Origin: Streptosporangiales bacterium
GTDB lineage: Bacteria > Actinomycetota > Actinomycetes > Streptosporangiales > WHST01
Reading direction: 5' to 3'
Assembly: GCA_009379955.1 (NCBI GenBank)
Contig: WHST01000053.1
Span: 1-40,761 of the forward strand
Length of the DNA stretch: 40,761 nucleotides
Of the stretch, positions 26,078-33,832 are shown one piece after another (within the stretch, counting starts at the first letter, position 1; every line of letters starts with the position of its first letter). The position numbers were made by a program, and so were the translations under genes. The notes beneath the pieces were generated by a model, which was given only the letters and a program-made list of their open reading frames with translations, ran no database searches and had not been told where the DNA came from.

Positions 26078-28186
26078 TCAGGGATACAGACGGACCACGG
26101 CGTCGGCGGCGCGCCAGTGTCCGTTCGCGTACACGACGGGGTTGACCTCGAGCTCGTCGACGACGTCGCCGTACGTCACGGCGATCTCGGAGAGTCGCGC
26201 GACGAGAGCGGCCAGCTGCGGCTCGTCCGCGCCCGGGGCGCCACGGTAGCCGCGCAGCAGCAGGTGTCCGCGCAGCGAGTGGATCAGGCCGAGCGCCTGC
26301 TCGACGTCGAACGGCGGCACAGCGAGCGCGACGTCGTCGATCGCCTCCGCAAGGCTGCCGCCCGTGCCGACCACGACGAGCGGCCCGAGCGCCGGGTCGG
26401 TGACGAACCCCGTCACCATCTCGATGCCGGGCGCGTACTCCTCGACGAGGTAGCCGTCGACCTCGGCGTCAGGCGCGGACGTGCGGACGTTCCCGGCGAT
26501 CGCCTCGCAGGCGCGCCGCACCGCGTCGCCGTCGCGGAGATCGAGCTCGACGCCGCCGAGGTCCGTCTTGTGCGCCACGTCGCGCGAGACGACCTTGGCC
26601 ACGACCGGGAACCCGATGCCCGCGGCGGCCTTCGCCGCCTCGTCGGACGTACGGGCGAAGGCGCGACGCAACGTCGGGTAGCCGAGGAGGTCGAGCGCCC
26701 GCTTGCCCTCCACCTCGGTCAGGTCGACCGCGCCGTCACGCCGAAGGTCTGTGAGGCCGGCCCTGACGTCCGGGTCGGGCTCGCCCGCCCGCACGACCGG
26801 TCGCCGCCGAACCTCGCCGAACCGCACCAGCCCGGCGACCGCGCGGACCAGGCTGTCGACGCTCGTGGTCACCGGAACACCGGCGCCACGCAGGATTTGC
26901 AGACCTTCGGCGCCGACGTCCCCGGCCAGCCACAGGTTGAGCGCCGGGGTGGTGGACGCGCGCGCGATCGCCGCGAGCTCCGCGGCCCGGTCGCGCGTGT
27001 GCTCACGCGGGTGTGGCGTCGATGCGGCCACGACCAGGTCGTACGCGGAGTCGTGGACGAACAACCGCACCACCTCGGGGTACCGCCCCGGCTCGGTGAT
27101 GATGCCGCCGAGGTCGGTCGGGTTGCCCGGCGCACCGTGCTGCAGGTACGGCTCGAGGTCGCGCTGCAACCGGGGCGTCGGCTCGGGGAGCGTCACCCGT
27201 GCCTCGTCGAGCTTGTCCGCGAGCAGCACCGCCGTGCCACCCGAGTGCGTGACGACGCCGACGTCGCCACCGGCGGGCACGGGTGCCCGCGCCATCAGCT
27301 CGGCGACGTCGAAGAGCTCCTCCGGCGTGCCCGTGACGGTGATGCCCAGCGCCTCGAACACCGCGAGGTAGCGGCGCCACGGCGCGGCCATCGCGCCGGT
27401 GTGCGTGCGCATGACGCGCTCGCCCACCTCGCTGCGCCCGATCTTGCAGACGACGACCGGCTTGCCCGCCTCGACCGCGGCGCGCGCGGCCGCGAGGAAG
27501 CGCGGACCGTCCCGCACCGTCTCGAGCATCAGGGCGATCGCGTGGACGTCAGGTCGTGCGACCAGCGTCTCCATCACCTCACCTGCACCCACGTCCGCCT
27601 CGTTGCCCGTCGAGACGGTCACCGCGAGGCCGCTGCCACGCTCGGCGGCGAGGTTGTGCAGGTAGCTCGCCGTGCCGCCGCTCTGGGTCACCACGCCGAC
27701 CGGACCCGGCCGCAGGCTCTGCGGCGACCGGTCGAGGCAGGTGAGGAAGCTCAGCACGACGCGTGCCGACGCGTCGATGACGCCGGCGGAGTTGGGACCG
27801 AGCAGGCGTACACCGCTGTCACGCGCCACGTCGCGTGCCCGCGCCTGCAACGCGGCGCCCTCCGAGCCCGCCTCGGCGAAGCCACCGCCGAACGCGATGG
27901 CGCCGCCGCACCCCACGGCACCGGCGTCCTCGAGCACCCGCGGCACCTGCGTACCTGGCACGGCGAGCACGACGGCGTCCGGCCCTTCCGGCAGGTCGCG
28001 TAGGGACGGGACGGTGGGGACGCCGTCGATCTCCGTCGCCTTGGGGTGCACGCCCCACACCTTGCCGCCGAACCCGAACCGGCGCAGGGCCGAGAGCACG
28101 CGGGCGCCGTGCTTGCGTGGGTCCGTGGACAGGCCGACGATGGCGACCGACTCGGGACACAGGAGACGGTCCAGCGCGGCGCTCAT
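26078..28186 (-). CDS. NDP-forming acyl-CoA synthetase (acetate-CoA ligase type)
   Basis: 702-aa fused synthetase that makes an acyl-CoA from an acid with ATP through a phosphohistidine. Domains in order: CoA-binding Rossmann (about 10-110, SVAIVGLSTDPRKHG), succinyl-CoA-ligase-like (about 160-300) with the active-site His262 in RTHTGAMAAP, a third alpha/beta domain (about 300-440), and ATP-grasp (about 485-702, ending EVNPVVYANGHW). Acid specificity cannot be read. Start ATG 28186 overlaps the CitE-like stop (ATGA), so the two are translationally coupled. This links CoA activation directly to a CoA-ester lyase. Confidence 0.9.
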   Translation of the reverse strand: MSAALDRLLCPESVAIVGLSTDPRKHGARVLSALRRFGFGGKVWGVHPKATEIDGVPTVPSLRDLPEGPDAVVLAVPGTQVPRVLEDAGAVGCGGAIAFGGGFAEAGSEGAALQARARDVARDSGVRLLGPNSAGVIDASARVVLSFLTCLDRSPQSLRPGPVGVVTQSGGTASYLHNLAAERGSGLAVTVSTGNEADVGAGEVMETLVARPDVHAIALMLETVRDGPRFLAAARAAVEAGKPVVVCKIGRSEVGERVMRTHTGAMAAPWRRYLAVFEALGITVTGTPEELFDVAELMARAPVPAGGDVGVVTHSGGTAVLLADKLDEARVTLPEPTPRLQRDLEPYLQHGAPGNPTDLGGIITEPGRYPEVVRLFVHDSAYDLVVAASTPHPREHTRDRAAELAAIARASTTPALNLWLAGDVGAEGLQILRGAGVPVTTSVDSLVRAVAGLVRFGEVRRRPVVRAGEPDPDVRAGLTDLRRDGAVDLTEVEGKRALDLLGYPTLRRAFARTSDEAAKAAAGIGFPVVAKVVSRDVAHKTDLGGVELDLRDGDAVRRACEAIAGNVRTSAPDAEVDGYLVEEYAPGIEMVTGFVTDPALGPLVVVGTGGSLAEAIDDVALAVPPFDVEQALGLIHSLRGHLLLRGYRGAPGADEPQLAALVARLSEIAVTYGDVVDELEVNPVVYANGHWRAADAVVRLYP

Positions 28187-29073
28187 CGGTACCCGCCGAG
28201 AGCGGCGACGCCGTCCGCGCGCGCGATGATCCGCTCGGCGCGCAGCACGTTCGCCCGGTCGACCATCCTGCCCTCGTGGCGGACTGCGCCACTGCCGTCG
28301 CTCTCAGCACGCGCGTACGCGGCCAGCAGCTCGCGGCTGCGCGTCACGTCCTCCGGCGACGGGGTGAAGGCGCGGTGGATGACGGGCAGCTGGGCGGGAT
28401 GGATCGCCATCTTCGCCTGGTAGCCGAGGACGCGGGCCAGCGCGCACTCCCGTTCGAGCGTCGCGTCGTCGTCGAGCGACATGCACACTCCGTCGACGGG
28501 CCACCAGAGACCGGCCGCCCTGGTGTCGCAGACGAGCCTGCTCCGCGGGTACATCATCGCCTCGCCCGCGGGAGTCCACTCGCCCTGCAGGTCGGCCATG
28601 AAGTCGCCGTCCTCGCCACTGGAGAACGCGAGGCCCACGACGCGCAGCGAGCTCACGGCGATGTCGTACGCGACGCGCAGCCCGCGGCAGCTCTCGACGA
28701 GCGGCAGGACGACGACGGACCCGAGCGCCATGTCGTGACGCGCCTCGCGCTCGGCGAGCGCCTCGTCGAGGCGGCGCATCTCGTCCACCGTCTCGACCTT
28801 CGGCAGCACCACGCCGTAGAGGTGCGGACCGACGGCCGCGTCGAGGTCCGCGTACATCTCGCCGGTGTCCGGATGGTTGGGCCGGACGAACACCGGCGGC
28901 CGGTCGGTCCGCGCGAGAGCCTCGGCCACGGCCCGTCGCGCCTGCGCTCGTGCGGACGGGGCGACGGCGTCCTCGAGGTCGTAGATCAGCGCGTCCGCAC
29001 CGGACGTCGCCGCCCTCGCCAGCTTGCGGGCGTCGGAGCCGGGCGAGAAGAGCAGGCTGCGGAACGGGAGCAC
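28183..29073 (-). CDS. CitE-like HpcH/HpaI-family CoA-ester lyase
   Basis: 296-aa TIM-barrel enzyme related to citrate lyase beta, malyl-CoA and citramalyl-CoA lyases, which split 3-hydroxy-acyl-CoAs into two fragments. Motifs: SLLFSPGSDARKLARAA (N-terminus), DALIYDLEDAV (metal and substrate Asp/Glu), VRPNHPDTG (usual VRVN), LPLVESCRGL with the metal Glu, and SSGEDGDFMADL. The GTG at 29073 is chosen because GGGAGGG lies six bases upstream and the family begins exactly here. The frame is open further upstream without support. Likely partner of the acyl-CoA synthetase. Confidence 0.87.
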   Translation of the reverse strand: MLPFRSLLFSPGSDARKLARAATSGADALIYDLEDAVAPSARAQARRAVAEALARTDRPPVFVRPNHPDTGEMYADLDAAVGPHLYGVVLPKVETVDEMRRLDEALAEREARHDMALGSVVVLPLVESCRGLRVAYDIAVSSLRVVGLAFSSGEDGDFMADLQGEWTPAGEAMMYPRSRLVCDTRAAGLWWPVDGVCMSLDDDATLERECALARVLGYQAKMAIHPAQLPVIHRAFTPSPEDVTRSRELLAAYARAESDGSGAVRHEGRMVDRANVLRAERIIARADGVAALGGYR

Positions 29074-29174
29074 CTTCGTCCCTCCCCGAGGACCGTTGTC
29101 CGTCGTCAATATTTTGCATAGTGTAACAACGCTCCTCACGGCTCGGCGACTGCTCACACGCAACGGAGGCGCCC
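29074..29174. promoter_or_regulatory. Divergent promoter region with AT-rich island
   Basis: 101 bp between the CitE-like and HIBADH-like genes. The island AATATTTTGCATAGTGTAAC (29108-29127) includes TGCAT followed by AGTGT, which matches the left half of the CAT-N5-ATG operator but not the right half. Probably a degenerate or half operator with promoters in both directions. Confidence 0.4.
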
Positions 29175-30113
29175 ATGCCCGGCACGGACCCGATCGGACT
29201 CGTCGGTCTCGGCCTGATGGGCACGGCCATGAGCGGCCGGCTCCTCGCGGCGGGTCGCGCCGTCGTCGGCTGCGACCCGTCCCCCGCCGCACGTGACGCG
29301 CACGTCGCCCGGGGCGGCACGGTCGTCGACACCGCCGCGGACGTCGCGTCCGGGTGCGACGTCGTGCTCCTGTCGTTGCCGAACGGCGAGGTGTCGCAGG
29401 AGGTGTGCCTCGGCCGGGACGGCGTCGCGGCCGGCGCGCGCGACGGCACGGTCGTCGTCGACACCAGCACGACACTGCCCGAGCAGGCGGAGGCCGTCGC
29501 CGAAGGGCTGGCGCCGTCCGGCGTGACGTTCCTCGACGCGGCGCTCAGCGGCTACAGCGGCATGGTGGCGCGCGGCGACGTGCTGGCCATGGTCGGCGGC
29601 GACGCGACGTCCGTCGCCCGGGTCGAGGACGTGCTCGCCGCGTTCTGCCGCGAGATCAGGCACGTCGGCGGCACCGGCGACGGCATGCGCGCCAAGCTCG
29701 TGGTGAACGAGGTGCTCAGCCTCAACAGGTACGCGCTCGCCGAGGGCCTCGTCCTCGCCGAGAAGGTCGGCCTCGACCCCGCGCAGATGCTGGCCGTGCT
29801 GCAGGCGAGCGCCGCGCACAGCACGGCCATGGACATGTGGGGGCGACGCATGGTCGAGCACGACTACGCCGAACCGGCGTCGCGCATCAGCACCCACGAC
29901 AAGGACGCGCAGCTGATCCTCGACCTCGGCCGCAGGAACGGCGCGCCGCTGCCGGCGCAGGCGCAGCTCAACGGCCTGGTGCGCGCCGCGATCGCGAACG
30001 GCCACGGCGACCGCGACAACGCCGTGATCGTCGAGGTCCTGCGCACCCTGGCCGGCGTCTCCGACCTGTCTACGGCGCGTAGCCCAGTGGGGCCAGGGCG
30101 TCCAGCGGGGTGA
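29175..30113 (+). CDS. 3-hydroxyisobutyrate-dehydrogenase-like oxidoreductase
   Basis: 312-aa beta-hydroxyacid dehydrogenase (HIBADH/tartronate semialdehyde reductase group). N-terminal NAD motif GLVGLGLMGTAM (8-19), substrate loop DAALSGYSGMVARG (usual DAPVSGG), catalytic Lys174 in GDGMRAKLVVNEVL with Asn178, and C-terminal helical domain ending in DNAVIVEVLRTLAG. Strong start (GGAGG six bases before ATG 29175). Its last 44 bp overlap the end of the convergent ThDP enzyme gene. The Gly-to-Tyr change in the substrate loop suggests a substrate other than hydroxyisobutyrate. Confidence 0.86.
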   Translation: MPGTDPIGLVGLGLMGTAMSGRLLAAGRAVVGCDPSPAARDAHVARGGTVVDTAADVASGCDVVLLSLPNGEVSQEVCLGRDGVAAGARDGTVVVDTSTTLPEQAEAVAEGLAPSGVTFLDAALSGYSGMVARGDVLAMVGGDATSVARVEDVLAAFCREIRHVGGTGDGMRAKLVVNEVLSLNRYALAEGLVLAEKVGLDPAQMLAVLQASAAHSTAMDMWGRRMVEHDYAEPASRISTHDKDAQLILDLGRRNGAPLPAQAQLNGLVRAAIANGHGDRDNAVIVEVLRTLAGVSDLSTARSPVGPGRPAG

Positions 30114-31749
30114 CCACGTCGACCACGGTCGGGCCGTCGGCCTCGAGAGCCTTGGCGAACGCCGGCTCGAAGTCCGCCGGCCGGGTGACCCGTACGCCGG
30201 ACGCGCCCATCGACCGCGCGACGGCCGCGAGGTCGACGTCGTCGAACTGCCACATCTCGTGGTGGCGGCCGCGCAGCTCGCCGCCGTACGCCTTCGTGTA
30301 CGGGTTGATCTCCTGGTTCAGCGAGCGGTTGTCGTTGACCACCACCACGAGGGGGACCTTCCAGCGCACCGCGGTCTCCAGCTCCCCGACGTGGTACCAG
30401 AAGCCGCCGTCACCAGTGAAGAGCACGACCGGACGGTCGGGCACCGCGAGCTGCGCGCCGATGGCCGCGGGCAGTCCCCACCCCAGCGAGCCGGCCGCGC
30501 GGATGTAGCCCTGGCCCTGGTGGCACAGGTCGACCATGCCTCCGGTCCACATGCCGGCGTGGCCGGTGTCGGCGACGAGCAGCGCGTCGGACGGCAACAG
30601 CCGGGTGAGGTCGCCGCACAGCCGCTCCGGCCGGACCGGCGACTCGTCGGACTCCATGAACGGCCGCCGCTCCTCGACGTACTCCGCGACGAGCGTCTGG
30701 ACGCGCGCCACCCAGGACGTCCGGTCGGCCGGCGAGCCGGCGGCGCCGAGCAGCGCCTGGAGCGCGAGCTTCGCGTCGCCGAGAACGGGCGTCGTCCGCG
30801 GGTAGTGGCGGCCGAGCTCCGCCGGCTCGGCGTCGACGTGCACCACCGGCGTCGACGCCGGCGGCACCTGCCAGCCGTGCGTCACCTGGCTGGACGTCTG
30901 GCTGCCGACGTACACGACGAGGTCGGCCTCGCTCACCGCGCGGTTCGCGCACGTACGGCTGTACGAGCCGACGACGCCTACGGACAGCGGATGGTCACCG
31001 GGGAAGGTGTCCTTGCCGTTCAGCGACGTCGCGACGGGCAGCGAGAGACGTTCGGCCAACGCCACGAGCTCGGCGGACGCGTCCGACGCGCGGACGCCGC
31101 CGCCGGCCACCAGGATCGGGCGTTCCGCCGACTCGATCACCCGCAACGCCTCGGCGACGGCACCAGGCTCGGGAGCCGCACGGAGTGCGGGCACCGAGGC
31201 GTACCTGGTGTCGACGAAGGTGTCGAGCTCCGCGGACGCGTGCTCGATCGGCTCGCCGGCATGGCCCGCGAGCTCGACGTGTGCCGGCCCCGGCTGACCC
31301 GTCGTCGCGTCGCGCAGCGCCTGCCGCAGGACGTCGGGCAGCCGATCGACGGACTCGACGTGCACGCTCGACTTCGTCACCGGCGCGAACATGCCGAACG
31401 CGTCGATCTCCTGGTACGCGCGACGACTGAGGCTCGACGGCACCGGTCCACCGGTGACCGCGAGCACGGGCGACCCCGCGAGGTAGGGGTCCTGGAGCCC
31501 GGCGGCGAGGTTGGCACGCCCGACGTTCTGCGCGCCGCAGAACCCGATCCGTCCCGACGCCCGCGCGTAGCCGTCGGCCATGTACGCGGCGGCCTTCTCG
31601 CCGTGGGTCACGACGCGTTCGACGCCGGTGTGCTCGTCCATCGCGATCAGCGTCTCGCTCAGGATCGTCGGGACGACGAAGGCGTGCGTGAGCCCGCACC
31701 GTTCCAGCATCGACGCGAGGAACCGCGCGCCGGTGAGCGCGGCACTCAT
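30070..31749 (-). CDS. ThDP-dependent 2-oxoacid decarboxylase/synthase (acetolactate synthase-like)
   Basis: 559-aa ThDP enzyme with the three-domain build of the acetohydroxyacid synthase/benzoylformate decarboxylase family. Catalytic Glu51 lies in VTHGEKAAAYMADGYAR. The ThDP/Mg motif runs from GDGGFWYH (446-453) to NDN (472-474). The central domain has VAGGGVRASDAS. It is not clearly acetolactate synthase: the tail after NDN (RSLNQEINPYTKAYGGEL) is unusual. The start ATG 31749 overlaps the stop of the upstream aldolase gene. Third gene of an operon with an Ldh2 dehydrogenase and an HpaI-type aldolase, so it probably handles the 2-oxo acid made there. Confidence 0.88.
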   Translation of the reverse strand: MSAALTGARFLASMLERCGLTHAFVVPTILSETLIAMDEHTGVERVVTHGEKAAAYMADGYARASGRIGFCGAQNVGRANLAAGLQDPYLAGSPVLAVTGGPVPSSLSRRAYQEIDAFGMFAPVTKSSVHVESVDRLPDVLRQALRDATTGQPGPAHVELAGHAGEPIEHASAELDTFVDTRYASVPALRAAPEPGAVAEALRVIESAERPILVAGGGVRASDASAELVALAERLSLPVATSLNGKDTFPGDHPLSVGVVGSYSRTCANRAVSEADLVVYVGSQTSSQVTHGWQVPPASTPVVHVDAEPAELGRHYPRTTPVLGDAKLALQALLGAAGSPADRTSWVARVQTLVAEYVEERRPFMESDESPVRPERLCGDLTRLLPSDALLVADTGHAGMWTGGMVDLCHQGQGYIRAAGSLGWGLPAAIGAQLAVPDRPVVLFTGDGGFWYHVGELETAVRWKVPLVVVVNDNRSLNQEINPYTKAYGGELRGRHHEMWQFDDVDLAAVARSMGASGVRVTRPADFEPAFAKALEADGPTVVDVVTPLDALAPLGYAP

Positions 31750-32516
31750 GCCGACCCCATCGACTTGCGCGCCTCGGCGATCGAGGCACTCGCGCCCTCC
31801 TGCAGGGCCGGCAGGTCGCGATAGACGGGCAGCAGGTTGAAACCGACCTCCTTGTACCAGCTCACGTCGGGCGACGGCGGATGGATGCCCGACCACCGCC
31901 CCGCCCGCTGGCACGACGCGGCGATGCGCTCGACGAGTGCACGGTGCGAGGCGTCGCGCAGCTCCAGCATCGGCGGCAGCCCCGCGGACGACGCGAGGTC
32001 GCTCGGTCCGACGTACACGACGTCGACCCCGTCGACGGCGACGATCTCGTCGATGCGGTCGACGCCCGCCACCGTCTCGACCATGACGAAGCACACGGCC
32101 TGGTCGTCACCGAGCGCCGGCGAGTACGGCACGTGCTCGAGCGCGGGACGCAGCGCGCCCCAGCTGCGGTGGCCGCGCGGCGGGTAGCGGCAGGCATCGG
32201 CCGCCTTCGCCGCCTCCTCGGGCGACTCGATCAGCGGGACGATGATCCCCTGCGCTCCCGAATCGAGCGCCCGGCCGATCTCGCCGGGGATGTTGCCCGA
32301 GACGCGGACGACGGTCGGCGTGCCGGACACGGCGACCGCCTGCAGCATGTGCAGCATCGTCTCGTACCCGATGAGCCCGTGCTGGGTGTCGATCCCGACC
32401 CAGTCGAAGCCCGCGCGCCCGACGGCCTCCGCGGCGACCGGGTTCGGCATCTGCAGCCAGGCACCGAGCTGGGGGCCGCTGGTGGACAACGCCTGGCGCA
32501 ACGATCGTGTGGTCAA
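31746..32516 (-). CDS. HpcH/HpaI-family class II 2-oxo-3-deoxy-acid aldolase
   Basis: 256-aa aldolase that reversibly cleaves 4-hydroxy-2-oxo acids to pyruvate and an aldehyde. Motifs: FDWVGIDTQHGLIGYE (usual DxEHG, here Gln45-His46), GAQGIIVPLIESPEEA, RYPPRGHRSWG, CFVMVETVAGVDRID with the metal Glu, and VVYVGPSDLASS. TTG is used as start at 32516 with GAGAGGA about nine bases upstream. It lies 30 bp after the broken Ldh2 gene and overlaps the ThDP gene by four bases. Confidence 0.86.
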   Translation of the reverse strand: MTTRSLRQALSTSGPQLGAWLQMPNPVAAEAVGRAGFDWVGIDTQHGLIGYETMLHMLQAVAVSGTPTVVRVSGNIPGEIGRALDSGAQGIIVPLIESPEEAAKAADACRYPPRGHRSWGALRPALEHVPYSPALGDDQAVCFVMVETVAGVDRIDEIVAVDGVDVVYVGPSDLASSAGLPPMLELRDASHRALVERIAASCQRAGRWSGIHPPSPDVSWYKEVGFNLLPVYRDLPALQEGASASIAEARKSMGSA

Positions 32517-32546
32517 CGGACTCGTCCTCTCGTGGGGTGGGCGGCG

Positions 32547-33652
32547 TCAGGTCACGGTGTGCGACAGCGGCAACGAGGCGAGCAGGTCACCGAGGTCGAG
32601 GGTCTCGGCCACGCGTTCGAGGTGTCCCCAGACGACCCGTTCGAGGACGAGGCCCTCGGCCGCCGCGCGCCGCTCGGCGTGGTGCTCCGGCTCGCCGGGG
32701 ACGACGACGCGGTCGACACCGGGCGCGGTCTCCAGCTCGTGCATCTCGTCGACGAGGAGCCGCATGCGCGCCTCGAACTCGGCGCGACCCATGAAGCACT
32801 CGACGTCCATGACGACGAACGCGTGGCCCGCGTTCGTCGGTGTGCCGGGTTCGACGAGCCACGGCACGACCGCACGCGTCATGGCCGCGCCGCTCAACGC
32901 GCCGGCCAGCACCTCGGTGAGCAGCGCGAGGCCGTAGCCCTTGTGCCCGCCGAGCGGCGCGAGCGACCCGCCGGCGGCGTACGCGCCCGGATCCGTCGTC
33001 GCGCGACCGTCGGCGTCGAGCACCCAGCCGAGCGGGATCTCCTCGCCCCGCTCCGCGGCGAGCCGCACCTTCATGCCCGCCGTCGCGCTCATCGCGACGT
33101 CGAGGACGAGCGGGAACAGCCCGGTCGGCACCGCGTAGGCGAACGGAGCGTTGGAGACGGCCTTGTGCCGTGACCCCGCGGCCGCCATGATCGGAGAGGC
33201 GTTGCTCGTGGCGAGGCCGAGGAATCCGGCCTCCGCCGCGGCCAGCGCGTAGAGGCCCACGGCCCCGAGGTGGTTGCTGTTGCGAACGACGACGACGGCG
33301 AGACCCGACGCCCGGGCCTTCTCGATCGCCACCCCCATGGCGCGGGTGGCGACGACGAAGCCGATCCCGCCCCCGCCGTCGATCACGGCGCTCACCGGGG
33401 TCTCGCGTACCCGTCGATCGCGGCGGGTGACCGCGTGCCGCCCTCGCGCAGGTTCCTGACGTGGGCGGGCAGCGTCTGCACCCCGTGCGAGTGCGTGCCC
33501 CGCAGGTCGGTGCGGACGAGCAGCCGCGCCGTCAGCGCGGCGTCGTCGTCACTCGCGCCCGCGGCGGTGAGCGCGGCGGCGCAGAAGGTGGTCAGGCGCG
33601 TGGGATCGAGACGGACGTCAGCACCCTCGATCGCCACCGAATTCACGGACAA
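32547..33652 (-). pseudogene. Ldh2/MDH2-family dehydrogenase, copy 2, with a one-base frameshift
   Basis: Second Ldh2-type dehydrogenase, about 368 aa if repaired. The N-terminal part (TDLRGTHSHGVQTLPAHVRN, then SPAAIDGYARPR-stop) and the C-terminal part (ETPVSAVIDGGGGIGFVVAT onward) are in different frames. Length is 1106 bp, one short of a multiple of three; adding one C in ATCGACGGG near 33415 gives IDRVRETPVSAVIDG, the expected family sequence. All other motifs are intact (VRNSNHLGAVGLYAL, GGHKGYGLAL). Either a recent inactivation or a base-calling error. Its start (TTG 33652 or GTG 33646) lies only 10-16 bp downstream of a TATAAT box, so the mRNA may be nearly leaderless. Confidence 0.75.
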
Positions 33653-33661
33653 ACCCTATAG

Positions 33662-33667
33662 ATTATA
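33662..33667 (-). promoter_or_regulatory. Consensus -10 box of the leftward Ldh2-aldolase-ThDP operon
   Basis: Reads TATAAT on the minus strand, embedded in the dyad CTATA-GAT-TATAG (33656-33668). Transcription would begin about seven bases further, within a few bases of the start codon. No good -35 at 17 bp. Confidence 0.5.
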
Positions 33668-33706
33668 GAATTATCGGTCAAGCGGATCGCGCGTTCTTGC
33701 CGATTG

Positions 33707-33721
33707 TGCATGATGTATGTA
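33707..33721. promoter_or_regulatory. Shared operator, site D (CAT-N5-ATG palindrome) inside a promoter spacer
   Basis: TGCATGATGTATGTA, core CAT (33709-33711), five bases, ATG (33717-33719); the best-matching copy of the motif, with outer T(G/A) and (T/C)A also paired. It lies within the 17-bp spacer between TTGCCG (33697-33702) and TAATCT (33720-33725), a plausible rightward promoter. It is shared with the divergent Ldh2 operon, whose -10 is about 40 bp to the left. Confidence 0.62.
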
Positions 33722-33769
33722 ATCTGATCTTCGCCTGACGGCGGACCGGCACCGACACGAGGAGGCAGC

Positions 33770-33832
33770 GTGGAAGCGGTGACGGCGACCGGCCTGGATG
33801 AGGCATCGACCCTGGTCAGCAGCCGCCGATGA
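33770..33832 (+). CDS. Possible 20-codon leader peptide coupled to dehydrogenase 3
   Basis: A short frame, GTG at 33770 to TGA at 33830-33832, encoding MEAVTATGLDEASTLVSSRR. It has a near-perfect GAGGAGG (33759-33765) four bases before the GTG. Its stop overlaps the ATG of the hydroxyacid dehydrogenase (ATGA), which itself lacks a ribosome binding site. Translation of the dehydrogenase therefore probably depends on this leader. The peptide has no known match from inspection; a frameshifted native N-terminus is the alternative. Confidence 0.45.
   Translation: MEAVTATGLDEASTLVSSRR

Noticed and set aside
30070-31749. Assignment as ilvB/acetolactate synthase
   Set aside because: No small subunit gene adjacent and the segment after the ThDP motif is atypical; only the superfamily is supported.
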